Assembly: GCF_007992495.1 (NCBI RefSeq) | Contig: NZ_BKAJ01000111.1 | Coordinates: 1 to 48,421 of the forward strand | DNA: 48,421 nt | Source of the DNA: Reyranella soli | Lineage (GTDB): Bacteria > Pseudomonadota > Alphaproteobacteria > Reyranellales > Reyranellaceae | Direction: 5' to 3' | In this document: positions 1 through 8,217 of the stretch, piece after piece | Layout: the number at the start of each line of letters is the position of its first letter | How positions within the stretch are numbered: the stretch's first letter is position 1 | The notes under the pieces: generated by a model | Database searches by the model: none | What the model was told of the DNA's origin: nothing | What the model saw: only the letters and a program-made list of their open reading frames with translations | Program-made: the position numbers and the translations under genes

Positions 1-14
1 CCCCCTAGTGGGGG
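1..14. terminator. Hairpin cut by the window edge
   Basis: Five C's, a TAGT loop and five G's form a perfect short stem. It lies just past the stop codon of the leftward adenosine-deaminase-like gene, so it may be its terminator. The stem may continue beyond the window. No T-run is visible on the transcribed strand. It resembles the C-rich/G-rich hairpin at 27372-27398. Confidence 0.3.
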
Positions 15-38
15 AGAGGAACATGACGATGAGAACGA

Positions 39-1106
39 CTAGACCGTCGGCGCCGCCGTCTCGTAGCCGAACTCCTTGTCCAGCGCGGCGATTTCGCGGC
101 GAAACGCCATCCTGAGCGCGCTCTTATCGCTTTCGTCGAGCCACGAGCCTTCGACCGAGTTCAGGCTGAATTTGCGCGCCATGTCCGGCCCCCAGCCGAT
201 CGACTCGAACAGCGTCGTGAAGCCATGGCCGAGATCGGTCTCGAACATCGCCGGATCGTCGGTGTTGATGGTGACGTTCAGCCCGGCCTCGACCATGCGC
301 CGGATGCGCTGCGGGCGGTGCGGCCGGTTGTGCACCAGGCTGGTCCAGGCGCAGGGCGTGAAGTAGAGCCCGTCGCGCCGCGCCTCGGCCATCACGAAGT
401 CAGACGCCAGCATGTTGTAGCCGTGGTCGATGCGGTCGCATTGCAGCACGTCGCGGCAGATCAGGTAGTTGGTCGGCGGCGCCTCGACGAGCGTCTGGTT
501 GTCCTCGCAGCAATGCGCCGTGCGATGCAGGCCAGCCCGCTTGGCCAGCGCATAGGCCTCGGCGAAGGTGGCGGGCGGCCCGGCACGCTCGGCGCCGTCG
601 AGCCCAATGCCGACCACATGGTCGCGGCGATGGGCGATCGCGGTCTCGACGATCTCGACCGCCTGGGCCGGCGTGTTGGTCGAACGGTCGATGCAGCAGA
701 TCAGCAGGCTCGACACGCCGAACATCTTCTTCGCCGCCTCGATGCCTTCGATCATGCCGTCGACCATCGCCGGATAGTCGATGCCGTTGGGATAGAAGTA
801 GTCGGGATTGAAGAAGAACTCGACGTGCCTGAGGTTGCCGTCGCGCACGGCATCCTCGACGTATTCGTAGACGGCGCGCGAGAAATCCTCGGGCGTGCGC
901 AGCACCAGAGCAGTGAGCCGCAGCACATCCAGAAAGCCGTAGAAGTCCGGCCACTGGTAGAGCTTGTCGGCCGGCCGCGGCAGGGCCAGCCCGGCGCGTG
1001 CGGCCAGCTCGGCCACGGTCGTGGCGCGCAGCGTGCCGGCGAGATGGCAATGCAGCTCGGCCTTGGGAATGCGCCGCAGATAACCGTCGGCAACAGCCTT
1101 CGCCAT
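39..1106 (-). CDS. Adenosine deaminase-family amidohydrolase
   Basis: Zinc-dependent deaminase of the adenosine/adenine deaminase family, probably cytosolic, 355 residues (family usually 330-360). Family landmarks are present in order: the H-x-H metal pair (H19, H21), a GIGLDGAE stretch near 167-173 matching GxDLxGxE, a histidine plus catalytic glutamate (H198, E201), RIDHG (H228) and NTDDP (D283, D284). The usual HAGE catalytic box reads H-C-C-E, so histidine and glutamate are kept but the middle two residues are cysteines. The ATG lies 9 bases after the stop of the peptide-type binding protein gene, so the two are probably one operon and the substrate may be imported. Sequence divergence leaves the substrate open: adenosine, adenine, or another purine-like amine. 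Confidence 0.8.
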   Translation of the reverse strand: MAKAVADGYLRRIPKAELHCHLAGTLRATTVAELAARAGLALPRPADKLYQWPDFYGFLDVLRLTALVLRTPEDFSRAVYEYVEDAVRDGNLRHVEFFFNPDYFYPNGIDYPAMVDGMIEGIEAAKKMFGVSSLLICCIDRSTNTPAQAVEIVETAIAHRRDHVVGIGLDGAERAGPPATFAEAYALAKRAGLHRTAHCCEDNQTLVEAPPTNYLICRDVLQCDRIDHGYNMLASDFVMAEARRDGLYFTPCAWTSLVHNRPHRPQRIRRMVEAGLNVTINTDDPAMFETDLGHGFTTLFESIGWGPDMARKFSLNSVEGSWLDESDKSALRMAFRREIAALDKEFGYETAAPTV

Positions 1107-1115
1107 GGTCGCCTC

Positions 1116-2687
1116 TTACTTCTTGTCGATGTTGTAGAGCAGCATCACCGGCGATTTCAGCACGCCCTGCAGGTTGTCGCGCCACGCCGACGGCGTCGTG
1201 AACTGCGCCAAGGGCAGGTAGAGCACCTGCTCGTAGGCCCGCGCCTGGATCTCGGCCGCGACTGCTTTGCGGGCGGCCTCATCCGGCGCCTTGGCGAACG
1301 TCAACCGCAGCTCCTCGGTCCGGGGATCGTTCGGCCAGCCCCAGGCCGACGCCGGATGGCCGACGGCCACCAGGAAGGGGTTGCTGAGCGGGTTGCCCTG
1401 GTCGGGCACAGAATTGGTCGTATGGGCGAGGTTCCAGCCGCCTTCGCTCACCGATTTGGTGTTGAGCCGGCGCGTGGCGAAGGTCTGGAAGTCCATCGCC
1501 TGCATCTCGACCTTGAAGCCGAGATCGACCAGCAGCTGGCGCGTGACATTGCCCAGCGCCGCGATGCCCGGCGCATTGGCGACATGCAGCATCACCAGCG
1601 GCTTCGACATGTCGACGCCCGCTTCCTTCAGCATCGCCTTGGCGGCGGCGACGTTGCGCGAGGGGATGCCGTTCTTGCTGTCGTAGGGCATGCCGCAGCC
1701 GAAGATGGCGGCGCAGTCGGTGGCGAAGCTGGGATCGCCCGCGACCACGGCGGCATACATCGAGCGGTCGATCGCGTGGGCCACCGCCTGGCGCACCTTG
1801 ATGTTGTCGAAGGGCGGCTGCAGGTGATTCATGCGCATGATCGCCTGGAAGCCGAACTTGCTCACCACCTCGGCCTTGGCGTCGGACTTGGCGTCGAGCA
1901 ACGGCAGCAGGTCGGCCGGCACGCGTTCGAGATAATCGACCTCGCCACGCAGCAACGCACTCACCTGGGTCTGGGCGTCGGGCATGCCCAGCATTTCCAC
2001 GCGGTCGAGCTTGGCGATCTTGGCGCCCGACGCCCAGTTGGGCGGCTCGCCACGCGGCTTGTAGTCGGCGAATTTCTCCAGGACGATCTTCACGCCGGGT
2101 TCATGCAGGTCGGCGCGGAACTTGTAGGGACCGGAGCCCACGATCTCCTTCACCTGCTCGCTGCCCGGCGTCTTGGCGATGCGCTCCGGCATCATGAACG
2201 GCACCGGCGCGCCGACCTTGGCCAGGCTGTCGAGCACCATGCCGTAGGGCTCCTTCAGCACGAGCTTGAAAGTGCCGGCGTCCGTGGCCTCGAGCGAATC
2301 CAGGAAGCGCGTCAGCATCTGGCCCATGCTGTCGCGCGAGGCCCAGCGGCGGATCGAGGCGACGCAGTCGGCCGCGGTGACCGGCTGACCGTCGTGCCAC
2401 TTGAGGCCGGGCCGCAGCACGAAGGTGTAGGTGAGTTTGTCGGGGCTCACGGTGTAGCTCTCGACCATCTGCGGCTTGGGCTCGAACTTGTCGTCGACGG
2501 CGAACAGCGTGTCGTAGATCAGGTAGCCGAGATCGCGTGTGGTGAACGACGTCGTGAAATGCGGATCGAGGATGCGCGACAGGGTTTCGGGCGCCACGCG
2601 CAGCACCGATTGCGCCTGCGAAGGCGTTCCGGCCAGCAGCGATGCGGCCGCGATTGCCACCAACGACCAGGAACGACGGATCGTCAT
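1116..2687 (-). CDS. ABC transporter substrate-binding protein, DppA/OppA-like (family 5)
   Basis: Periplasmic solute-binding protein of the peptide/opine/nickel class, about 523 residues, the usual size. The N-terminus (MTIRRSWSLVAIAAASLLAG, then TPSQAQ) is a Sec signal peptide with cleavage after SQA. The body carries SBP_bac_5 landmarks such as 'YTFVLRPGLKWHDGQPVTAADC' split over residues 85-110 and 'IKVRQAVAHAIDRSMY' in the middle. I chose the ATG at 2687 over an in-frame ATG at 2723 because GGGGGA lies just upstream and the signal peptide begins there. No permease or ATPase gene is adjacent; the only partner is the deaminase downstream. It may bind the deaminase substrate or work with permeases encoded elsewhere. 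Confidence 0.85.
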   Translation of the reverse strand: MTIRRSWSLVAIAAASLLAGTPSQAQSVLRVAPETLSRILDPHFTTSFTTRDLGYLIYDTLFAVDDKFEPKPQMVESYTVSPDKLTYTFVLRPGLKWHDGQPVTAADCVASIRRWASRDSMGQMLTRFLDSLEATDAGTFKLVLKEPYGMVLDSLAKVGAPVPFMMPERIAKTPGSEQVKEIVGSGPYKFRADLHEPGVKIVLEKFADYKPRGEPPNWASGAKIAKLDRVEMLGMPDAQTQVSALLRGEVDYLERVPADLLPLLDAKSDAKAEVVSKFGFQAIMRMNHLQPPFDNIKVRQAVAHAIDRSMYAAVVAGDPSFATDCAAIFGCGMPYDSKNGIPSRNVAAAKAMLKEAGVDMSKPLVMLHVANAPGIAALGNVTRQLLVDLGFKVEMQAMDFQTFATRRLNTKSVSEGGWNLAHTTNSVPDQGNPLSNPFLVAVGHPASAWGWPNDPRTEELRLTFAKAPDEAARKAVAAEIQARAYEQVLYLPLAQFTTPSAWRDNLQGVLKSPVMLLYNIDKK

Positions 2688-2793
2688 GCTGTCCCCCAAT
2701 GGCCTGAAAACGGCCCATCGCATGTAACACCCGGCCAGGGGAGAACTAGAAGCTCAACTTTGCGCACGCGCCGTCGCCTTTTTGAGGACGGTG

Positions 2794-3702
2794 CTATTTG
2801 ACGGGCAGCCGCTGTAGTTGGTCTTTCAGATGATCCGCCACCATCGCCGCCGCCGGCGACAGGCGGACGTGCCGGTGCGCGATCAGCGACAGGCTCGATC
2901 CCCTGACATGGCGGTCGGCGAAGGGGATGTAGACGAACTCGCCGTCCAGAAGGTCGGAATGGATGTCCGGCAGCCCGAGCAGGGCGATCTGGCGGTGCTC
3001 GCGCACCAGCGTCTTCATCACCTCGATGGAATTGGTCGTCACCATCGTGGCGGGATGCAGCCCCGCCCGGCGCAGCGCCCTGTCGAGGATGCCGCGCGAG
3101 GTGAGAGAAGCATCGGGCAGGACGAAGCTGTGCCTGGCGCAGTCGGCCAGGCGGATCGACTTGCGGTTGGCCAGCGGATGGCCGCGCGCCACGACGATGC
3201 CCGGGTTCGACGGCACGCGGGCCAGGAACTGGATGTCGGGCTGGCGCGGTACGGCATAGCAGATGGCGAGGTCGAGCTTGCGGGCGACGAGCTGGCCCAC
3301 GATCTGCTCGGTGCCGCCGATCTGGACGTCGAGCGAGACCTGGAAATGCCGCTCGGCCATGTGGGTCATCAAGCGCGAGACGACCGCGCGGCCGAAGCTT
3401 TCCATCAGGCCGATCGCGGCATGGCCGCTCATGGGGCTGCGCAGTTCCGCGAGGCTTTGCAGCGTCCGCGCATGATCGTGCTGCCAGCGCTCGACGTTGG
3501 CGACCAGCATGCGGCCGGCCTCGGTGAGGCGGAGGCCGCGCGGCAGCCGCTCGAACAATGGCGCGCCGTACTCGGCCTCGAGCTTCAGGATCTGGCGATT
3601 CACCGCCGAGGGCGACACGTTGAGCTGTACCGCGGCCCGCCGGATCGACCCGACTTTGGCGACGAGGCTCAGCCACGAGGCGGCCGGCGAGATCAAGGGC
3701 AT
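2794..3702 (-). CDS. LysR-family transcriptional regulator
   Basis: LysR-type DNA-binding regulator of 302 residues (family about 300). The N-terminal winged helix-turn-helix covers roughly residues 5-62, with the typical 'GSIRRAAVQLNVSPSAVNRQ' helix pair and 'PLFERLPRGLRLTEAG'. The remainder is a periplasmic-binding-protein-like effector domain (about 90-295). It reads in the same direction as, and 106 bases upstream of, the peptide-type binding protein gene, and is 27 bases downstream of the methyltransferase. It may control the binding protein/deaminase pair, but this is context only. The effector is unknown. Confidence 0.85.
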   Translation of the reverse strand: MPLISPAASWLSLVAKVGSIRRAAVQLNVSPSAVNRQILKLEAEYGAPLFERLPRGLRLTEAGRMLVANVERWQHDHARTLQSLAELRSPMSGHAAIGLMESFGRAVVSRLMTHMAERHFQVSLDVQIGGTEQIVGQLVARKLDLAICYAVPRQPDIQFLARVPSNPGIVVARGHPLANRKSIRLADCARHSFVLPDASLTSRGILDRALRRAGLHPATMVTTNSIEVMKTLVREHRQIALLGLPDIHSDLLDGEFVYIPFADRHVRGSSLSLIAHRHVRLSPAAAMVADHLKDQLQRLPVK

Positions 3703-3729
3703 GGCGTCATAAGAGCAGACGCCGCCGGA

Positions 3730-4500
3730 TCAGGCCACGGCGCTCCACATTGTCCAGCGGTCCTTCTCGACGATCGGTCCGCCAGGAAGCCGCGTCTCGA
3801 TGTAGAGGATCAGCCCGGCGAGCTCCTCGTCGCTGAGATCGTGGAGGATGGAGCGGCCGGTGCGCTCGGTCAGGTCCTGTTTCAGCTCCTGCCAGTCCTG
3901 GTGGACCTTGCGCACTTCCCAGAGCACGGACATCTCGACCTCGGCGAAGCCGGTTGCGTCGAGGGCGGCGCGGACCGCCGTGTCCGTCGGCCGGCGGTCC
4001 GTTTCGACCGCGAGCAGGCGCGGAAAGCATTCGAAGAAATAGCCTCGCAGGTGTTCCGGCGAGCCCGGCAGTTCGACGTCATCCGGCGTGCGGTCCTGCA
4101 CGATCAAGGTCCCGCCGGGCGCCAGCACGCGGCGCGCTTCGGCAACGCATGGACTGTAGTCCTTCAGGTGATGGATCAGGGCACGCTGGAAGACGACGTC
4201 GGCCGAGGCTGGCGGCAGGCCGGTCGCCGTGGCATCGCCCTGCCGAAAGGAGATGTCAGTAAGCCCGGCGGCCTGCTCGCGCGCGGCATCGACCATCGCC
4301 TGCGAGAAGTCGACGCCCGTGACGGTCCGAGCGCCAAGCTCGTGCCAGGCCCGGGAGTAGATGCCGCCGCCGCAGCCGATGTCGGCAACGCGCCTGCCGG
4401 AAGGCTCGACAATCCGTTGGATGGCTGCCTTCCAGCCGTCATCGGCGTGCCGGCTGGCATAGGTGCCGCGATTTGCTTGGGAATGAAAATCGATCGCCAT
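3730..4500 (-). CDS. Class I SAM-dependent methyltransferase
   Basis: Cytosolic methyltransferase of the UbiE/Methyltransf_11 fold, 256 residues. Motif I is VADIGCGGG at residues 38-46; the acidic residue ending beta-2 is in 'VTGVDFSQAMVDAA'; motif II/III is 'ASADVVFQRALIHHLKDY', followed by 'EARRVLAPGGTLIVQDR'. The 'IHHL' after motif II is typical of small-molecule methyltransferases of this group. The last 90 residues form a helical cap with no recognisable specificity. The ATG has no clear ribosome binding site. It lies 65 bases after the aminotransferase stop, with a hairpin between, and 27 bases before the LysR start. Substrate unknown. Confidence 0.75.
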   Translation of the reverse strand: MAIDFHSQANRGTYASRHADDGWKAAIQRIVEPSGRRVADIGCGGGIYSRAWHELGARTVTGVDFSQAMVDAAREQAAGLTDISFRQGDATATGLPPASADVVFQRALIHHLKDYSPCVAEARRVLAPGGTLIVQDRTPDDVELPGSPEHLRGYFFECFPRLLAVETDRRPTDTAVRAALDATGFAEVEMSVLWEVRKVHQDWQELKQDLTERTGRSILHDLSDEELAGLILYIETRLPGGPIVEKDRWTMWSAVA

Positions 4501-4536
4501 GGGACGATCGTAGCCAGGATGGCAGTGATCTCAAAT

Positions 4537-4560
4537 ATATGGCTCAGCCCGCCGCCATAT
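4537..4560 (-). terminator. Hairpin downstream of the aminotransferase gene
   Basis: ATATGGC at 4537-4543 pairs perfectly with GCCATAT at 4554-4560 around a 10-base loop, just past the leftward aminotransferase stop. On the transcribed strand it is followed by ATTTG rather than a long T-run, so termination would be weak. Confidence 0.35.
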
Positions 4561-4565
4561 CTTCT

Positions 4566-5741
4566 TCATATGATCTTTTCCAGCGCCGCGACGAAGCGGT
4601 CGAGCTCGTCCTCGGTGTTGTAGACATGCACCGAGGCGCGCATCACGTTCAGCAGGCCGCGGCCCTTGAGATCGAGGCGCGAGGAGAACTGGGTCGAGAC
4701 GGTGACGTTGATCGCCTGCTCGCGCAGCCTGGCCTTCAGCTCGTTGTGGTCCTTGCCCTCGACCGCGAAGGTCACGATGGCGCCCTTCACCTTGCCGAGA
4801 TCGGTGAGCTTGACGCCCTTCAGGGTCGCGAGCCGCTCGCGCAGGCCGTCGGCCAGTTCGCGCAGGCGGGCCCAGATCGGCTCCATGCCGAGCTCGTTGA
4901 TCTGGTCGGCGGCGACCTTCAGTCCGATGACGCCGGCGAAATAACGTTCCCAGTTCTCGAAGCGCCGTGCGTCGTCGCGCACGGTGTAGGCGTTGTCGTC
5001 GGTCCACTTGGCGGCGTGGTTGTCGAGCAGCAGCGGCTCGATCTGGCTCGTGGTCGCGCGCTTGGCATAGAGGAAGCCGGTGCCGCGCGGAGCGCGCATG
5101 TACTTGCGGCCGGTCACCGACAGGAAGTCGCAGCCGACCTTGGTGACGTCGACCGGCAATTGGCCGACCGACTGGCAGGCGTCGAGAAGGTAGAGGATCC
5201 CGGCATCGTTGGTGATCTTGCCGACGGCCTCGGCCGGCTGCACCAGCCCGCCCTGGGTCGGCACATGCGAGATCGACACCAGCTTGGTGCGCTTGTCGAT
5301 CGCCCGCTCCAGCGCGCCGAGGTCGATCTGGCCGTAGTTGTCGTCGGGCACGACGACGATCTCCGCGCCGGTCTTCCTGGCGACCTGCAGGTAGGAGATG
5401 TAGTTCGATGAATATTCGCTGACGCAGGTCAGGATGCGGTCGCCCGGCTTGAAATCGAGGGAATAGAAGGCGAGGTCCCAGGCCCGGGTGGCGTTCTCGA
5501 CAAAGGCGATCTCGTCGGCCTTGGCGCCGATCAGCTTGGCCACCGCGGGATAGAAGCCCTCCAGGTCGTCATGCGCCTTGGCGGCCGCCTCGTAGCCGCC
5601 GATTTCGGCTTCCAGCTGCAGATGGTTCACGGTGGCGTCGAGTGTGCGCTGGCTGGGCAGGGCGGAGCCGGCGGCATTGAGGTGCAGGACGTGGGCGCAG
5701 CCGGGCGTCTCGGCGCGCAGCCGGGCAAGATCGAGGGTCAC
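4566..5741 (-). CDS. Class V aminotransferase-fold PLP enzyme
   Basis: PLP enzyme of the cysteine desulfurase/isopenicillin-N-epimerase/EgtE branch, 391 residues. The PLP-pairing aspartate is in 'LLDACQSVGQ' (D187) and the Schiff-base lysine is K213 in 'SVTGRKYMRAPRGTGFLY'. 'ENATRAWDLAF' near residue 83 forms the phosphate-binding region. The start is a GTG with GAGGAG about 7 bases upstream; no ATG competes nearby. It diverges from the YgjP-like gene with only about 20 bases between starts, so the two promoters must overlap the opposite gene or each other. No sulfur-cluster or ergothioneine genes are adjacent, so the reaction (lyase, epimerase or aminotransferase) cannot be assigned. Confidence 0.8.
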   Translation of the reverse strand: MTLDLARLRAETPGCAHVLHLNAAGSALPSQRTLDATVNHLQLEAEIGGYEAAAKAHDDLEGFYPAVAKLIGAKADEIAFVENATRAWDLAFYSLDFKPGDRILTCVSEYSSNYISYLQVARKTGAEIVVVPDDNYGQIDLGALERAIDKRTKLVSISHVPTQGGLVQPAEAVGKITNDAGILYLLDACQSVGQLPVDVTKVGCDFLSVTGRKYMRAPRGTGFLYAKRATTSQIEPLLLDNHAAKWTDDNAYTVRDDARRFENWERYFAGVIGLKVAADQINELGMEPIWARLRELADGLRERLATLKGVKLTDLGKVKGAIVTFAVEGKDHNELKARLREQAINVTVSTQFSSRLDLKGRGLLNVMRASVHVYNTEDELDRFVAALEKII

Positions 5742-5761
5742 GTCAGAAGCTCCTCTGTTGT

Positions 5762-6526
5762 ATGATCGGGTGCATGTCGTTGTCCGGCACCGTGTTGCGT
5801 TTCGTCCTGCCTAGAGCGGCGCCCGAGCCGGAGCAACTGACCATTGTTCATGCAGGCGATACCCTGCCCGTGACCTTCGTGCGCAGCGGCCGCGCCCGCC
5901 GCGCCTCGCTGCGCGTCGACGTGGCCCATCGCCGGGTCGTGCTGACCGCTCCCCTGCGCATGGCCCGCGGCACCGCCGTGGGTTTCGCCGAGTCCCAGGC
6001 CGGCTGGATCGCCGCCCGGCTAAAGCGCCTGCCGGACCGGCGGCCGTTCGCCGACGGCGCCGAAGTGCCGCTGTTCGGCGAGCCGCACCTCATCCGCCAT
6101 CGCGCCGACAGGCGCGGCACGGTGTGGCGCGAGCCGGGCGAGATCCATGTCGCCGGCCAGCCCGAGCATTTGCCGCGCCGGCTGCGCGACTGGCTGACCG
6201 CCGAGCTGCGCCATCGCCTGGTGCCGCTGGTCCACGCCAAGGCCGGGCGCGTCGAACGGCCGGTGAAGCGCATCAGCGTGCGCGACAGCCGCTCGCGCTG
6301 GGGGAGCTGCGGGCCGGACGGCGCCCTGTCGTTCTCCTGGCGCCTGGTCTTCGCACCGCCGGAAGTGCTGGATTACCTGGTGGCGCACGAGGTCGCTCAT
6401 CTCGTGCACCTCAACCACGGCCCGCGCTTCTGGGCGCTGGCGCGCAGCCTGTGCGACGGCCCGATGGAGCCGCCGCAGGCGTGGCTGAAGGCCAACGGCG
6501 AGACGCTGCTGCAGTACGGCGCCTGA
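5762..6526 (+). CDS. YgjP-like (M48-type/DUF45) metallopeptidase
   Basis: Small zinc metallopeptidase-like protein, 254 residues, of the YgjP/SprT-like group common in alphaproteobacteria. The zinc site is HEVAH (H209, E210, H213) with a third ligand probably H219 in 'LNHGPRFW'. The diagnostic 'SRSRWGSC' lies at 176-183, followed by 'LSFSWRLVFAPPEVLDYLVA'. The N-terminal 110 residues form the usual beta-rich region, with no signal peptide, so the protein is cytosolic. An alternative ATG at 5774 would remove four residues; neither start has a strong ribosome binding site. Its stop codon abuts the stop of the convergent amidohydrolase gene with no base between. The physiological substrate of this family is not known. 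Confidence 0.8.
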   Translation: MIGCMSLSGTVLRFVLPRAAPEPEQLTIVHAGDTLPVTFVRSGRARRASLRVDVAHRRVVLTAPLRMARGTAVGFAESQAGWIAARLKRLPDRRPFADGAEVPLFGEPHLIRHRADRRGTVWREPGEIHVAGQPEHLPRRLRDWLTAELRHRLVPLVHAKAGRVERPVKRISVRDSRSRWGSCGPDGALSFSWRLVFAPPEVLDYLVAHEVAHLVHLNHGPRFWALARSLCDGPMEPPQAWLKANGETLLQYGA

Positions 6527-7993
6527 CTACTCCGCCGCGACCTTCGCCCGCTCGCTGTTCAGCACAGCCGCCGCCTCCTTGGCCACCACCGTGCCTTCGA
6601 AGAAGCTCGGGTTCTGCTGGCCCCACAGGCGCACGGCGTTGGTGAAGGTGAAGTCGCGGAAGTCGTCGGGCGTGATCAGCTCGTCCTCGACCAGCTCGTG
6701 CGCTTCGGGCACCGGGCTCAGCATGTCGGGCACGTCGAAGTGGCCGATGTCGGAGCTGAAGATCGCGTTGATGCGTGCGCCGAACGGGTTGGCCCGGCCG
6801 AACGCCGTGACGTTCATGCGGTCGTCAGCCTCGCAGCCGAAGTAGTAGGGCCGGGCGTAGAGGTCGACCCAGTCCTCCTTGCGCGTGATCTTGCAGGCGG
6901 CGAAGTCGTCGAGCACCGGCATGCCGCCGGTCGCCTCGTCCTCCTCCTTGGAGGGCCAGCCGTCGCGCTTGTCAAGCTCGGCGGCGATCTCCTCGTAGCC
7001 GTACTTGTCGACCAGGCTCTTGAGCATCTTTCGGTCGAGCTTCTTGGGATCCATGTAGGCGATGCCCTTGGCGCCGCGCCGCTCCCAGTGCTCGATCAGG
7101 TCGGCGAAGAGCTGGCAGCCCCAGCCCACGCCGCCCTCGAGGAAGGCGAAGTTGAGATCGGGGAAGCGCCGCGTCACGCCGCCCAGGAACAGGCCCTTGG
7201 CGATCGAATGCCCGGCCGCCGCGAAGTGGCCGATGTGGTTGAAGGTGAAGTTGCTCGGCGAATTGCGCAGGCCAAAGCCGCGGCCGCCGGCATGGAAGGT
7301 GGGCGCGATGCGCAGCTCGCGGCACTTCTGCCAGACCAGGTCGTAGTCATGCTCGCTGTCGATGCCGAGGTTCTCATAGGTGACGGCGAAGCGGCCGACC
7401 GTCGGGTCGAGATCCTTGGCCATCGGTATCCGGCGCGGCACGCCGCCGCCGAACATGCCGACCTTGCTGCCGAGCTCCTTGGTGCAGAACTCGAGCTCGG
7501 CGATCGCTTCCTCGGCCGTGAACATCGGGATCACGGCAGCCGGCGACAGCCGGTCCGAGAGCTTGGCGAAGTATTCGTGGGTGACGATGTTGAAGCCGCG
7601 CACCACGGCGCGCCTGGTCTCGTCGTCGGGAATGCGCGGGATGCTGAGGCCGGCGGTCGGATAGATCACGCCGAAATCGATGCCGAGCTCGTCGAGACGG
7701 TCATAGAGCATGCGCGGCATCATCGCGGTGGCGCGATCGCGCGTGTTGGTGGTCTGGCGGCTCCAGTAGCCTTCCATGGCGATGCCGCGCTGCTTGCGCT
7801 CGGCGATCGAAAGGTTGAGCGCGTCGGGAATGCGGCGCTGCGAGGCAAGGAAGCCGTCGCCGGCCTTGTCGCCTGCGACCTTGCGCATGCGCTCGGCGAA
7901 GACCGGGCCGTACTCGATCCAATGGCCGTCGGCGTCGATGATGGGATGCTTTACGCTGGAACGAACTTCTGCGGGGCTGCGATGAGAACTCAT
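6527..7993 (-). CDS. Amidohydrolase family 2 (ACMSD-like) metal-dependent hydrolase
   Basis: TIM-barrel hydrolase or decarboxylase of the amidohydrolase-2 superfamily, 488 residues from the chosen start. The N-terminal metal motif is 'IIDADGHW' (D20, D22, H24), followed by 'FHAGGRGF', 'FLEGGVGWGCQLFADLIEHW' and a late 'FSSDIGHFDVPD' supplying the C-terminal acidic ligand. The start at 7993 has a near-perfect AGGAGG six bases upstream, so the longer reading frame to 8065 is not used. Members of this branch act in breakdown of aromatic or carboxylic compounds, and alphaproteobacteria often carry many paralogs; the substrate is unknown. The gene stands alone between a palindromic repeat upstream and the convergent YgjP-like gene. 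Confidence 0.8.
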   Translation of the reverse strand: MSSHRSPAEVRSSVKHPIIDADGHWIEYGPVFAERMRKVAGDKAGDGFLASQRRIPDALNLSIAERKQRGIAMEGYWSRQTTNTRDRATAMMPRMLYDRLDELGIDFGVIYPTAGLSIPRIPDDETRRAVVRGFNIVTHEYFAKLSDRLSPAAVIPMFTAEEAIAELEFCTKELGSKVGMFGGGVPRRIPMAKDLDPTVGRFAVTYENLGIDSEHDYDLVWQKCRELRIAPTFHAGGRGFGLRNSPSNFTFNHIGHFAAAGHSIAKGLFLGGVTRRFPDLNFAFLEGGVGWGCQLFADLIEHWERRGAKGIAYMDPKKLDRKMLKSLVDKYGYEEIAAELDKRDGWPSKEEDEATGGMPVLDDFAACKITRKEDWVDLYARPYYFGCEADDRMNVTAFGRANPFGARINAIFSSDIGHFDVPDMLSPVPEAHELVEDELITPDDFRDFTFTNAVRLWGQQNPSFFEGTVVAKEAAAVLNSERAKVAAE

Positions 7994-8089
7994 GCCGGCC
8001 TCCTGGGAGCTGTCGATTCGCCAGATTAGCCCGCAAACGCTAATCCCGTCGGCGTGGCCGCGCAACCGCCGGTCGCTGGATCACACTCG

Positions 8090-8185
8090 CTGTCATCTCT
8101 TCCGGACCGCGCGCATCCTGCGCGCTCAAGCTCATGAGCGCGCTGGAAGCGCGCGGTCCGGAAGACCATGAGCTTGGGATGACAG
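8090..8185. repeat. Nested palindromic intergenic element
   Basis: Three perfect nested inverted repeats fill the gap between dadA-like and amidohydrolase genes. The outer arms are CTGTCATC (8090-8097) and GATGACAG (8178-8185). A 16-base pair follows at 8099-8114 and 8149-8164. The inner arms are GCGCGCTCA (8120-8128) and TGAGCGCGC (8135-8143). CAAGCTCATG (8127-8136) can also pair with CATGAGCTTG (8167-8176), giving an alternative fold. The outer TGTCATC/GATGACA ends match those of the element at 40679-40751, so both belong to one broad repeat type. It could act in mRNA stability or termination for the dadA-like gene. Confidence 0.8.
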
Positions 8186-8215
8186 CAATTTCGTAATTGC
8201 TGAATTGCGAAATTG
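8186..8215 (-). terminator. AT-rich hairpin after the DadA-like gene
   Basis: CAATTTCG (8186-8193) pairs with CGAAATTG (8208-8215) two bases past the leftward stop codon. The stem is AT-rich and lacks a T-run, so it may be an mRNA 3'-end structure rather than a strong terminator. It sits directly against the palindromic element. Confidence 0.35.
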
Positions 8216-8217
8216 GC

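Noticed and set aside
225..2801. An 858-residue open frame on the plus strand opposite the deaminase and binding protein genes
   Set aside because: Histidine-, arginine- and glycine-rich composition, no recognisable domain, and fully antisense to two well-supported genes; a by-product of high GC.
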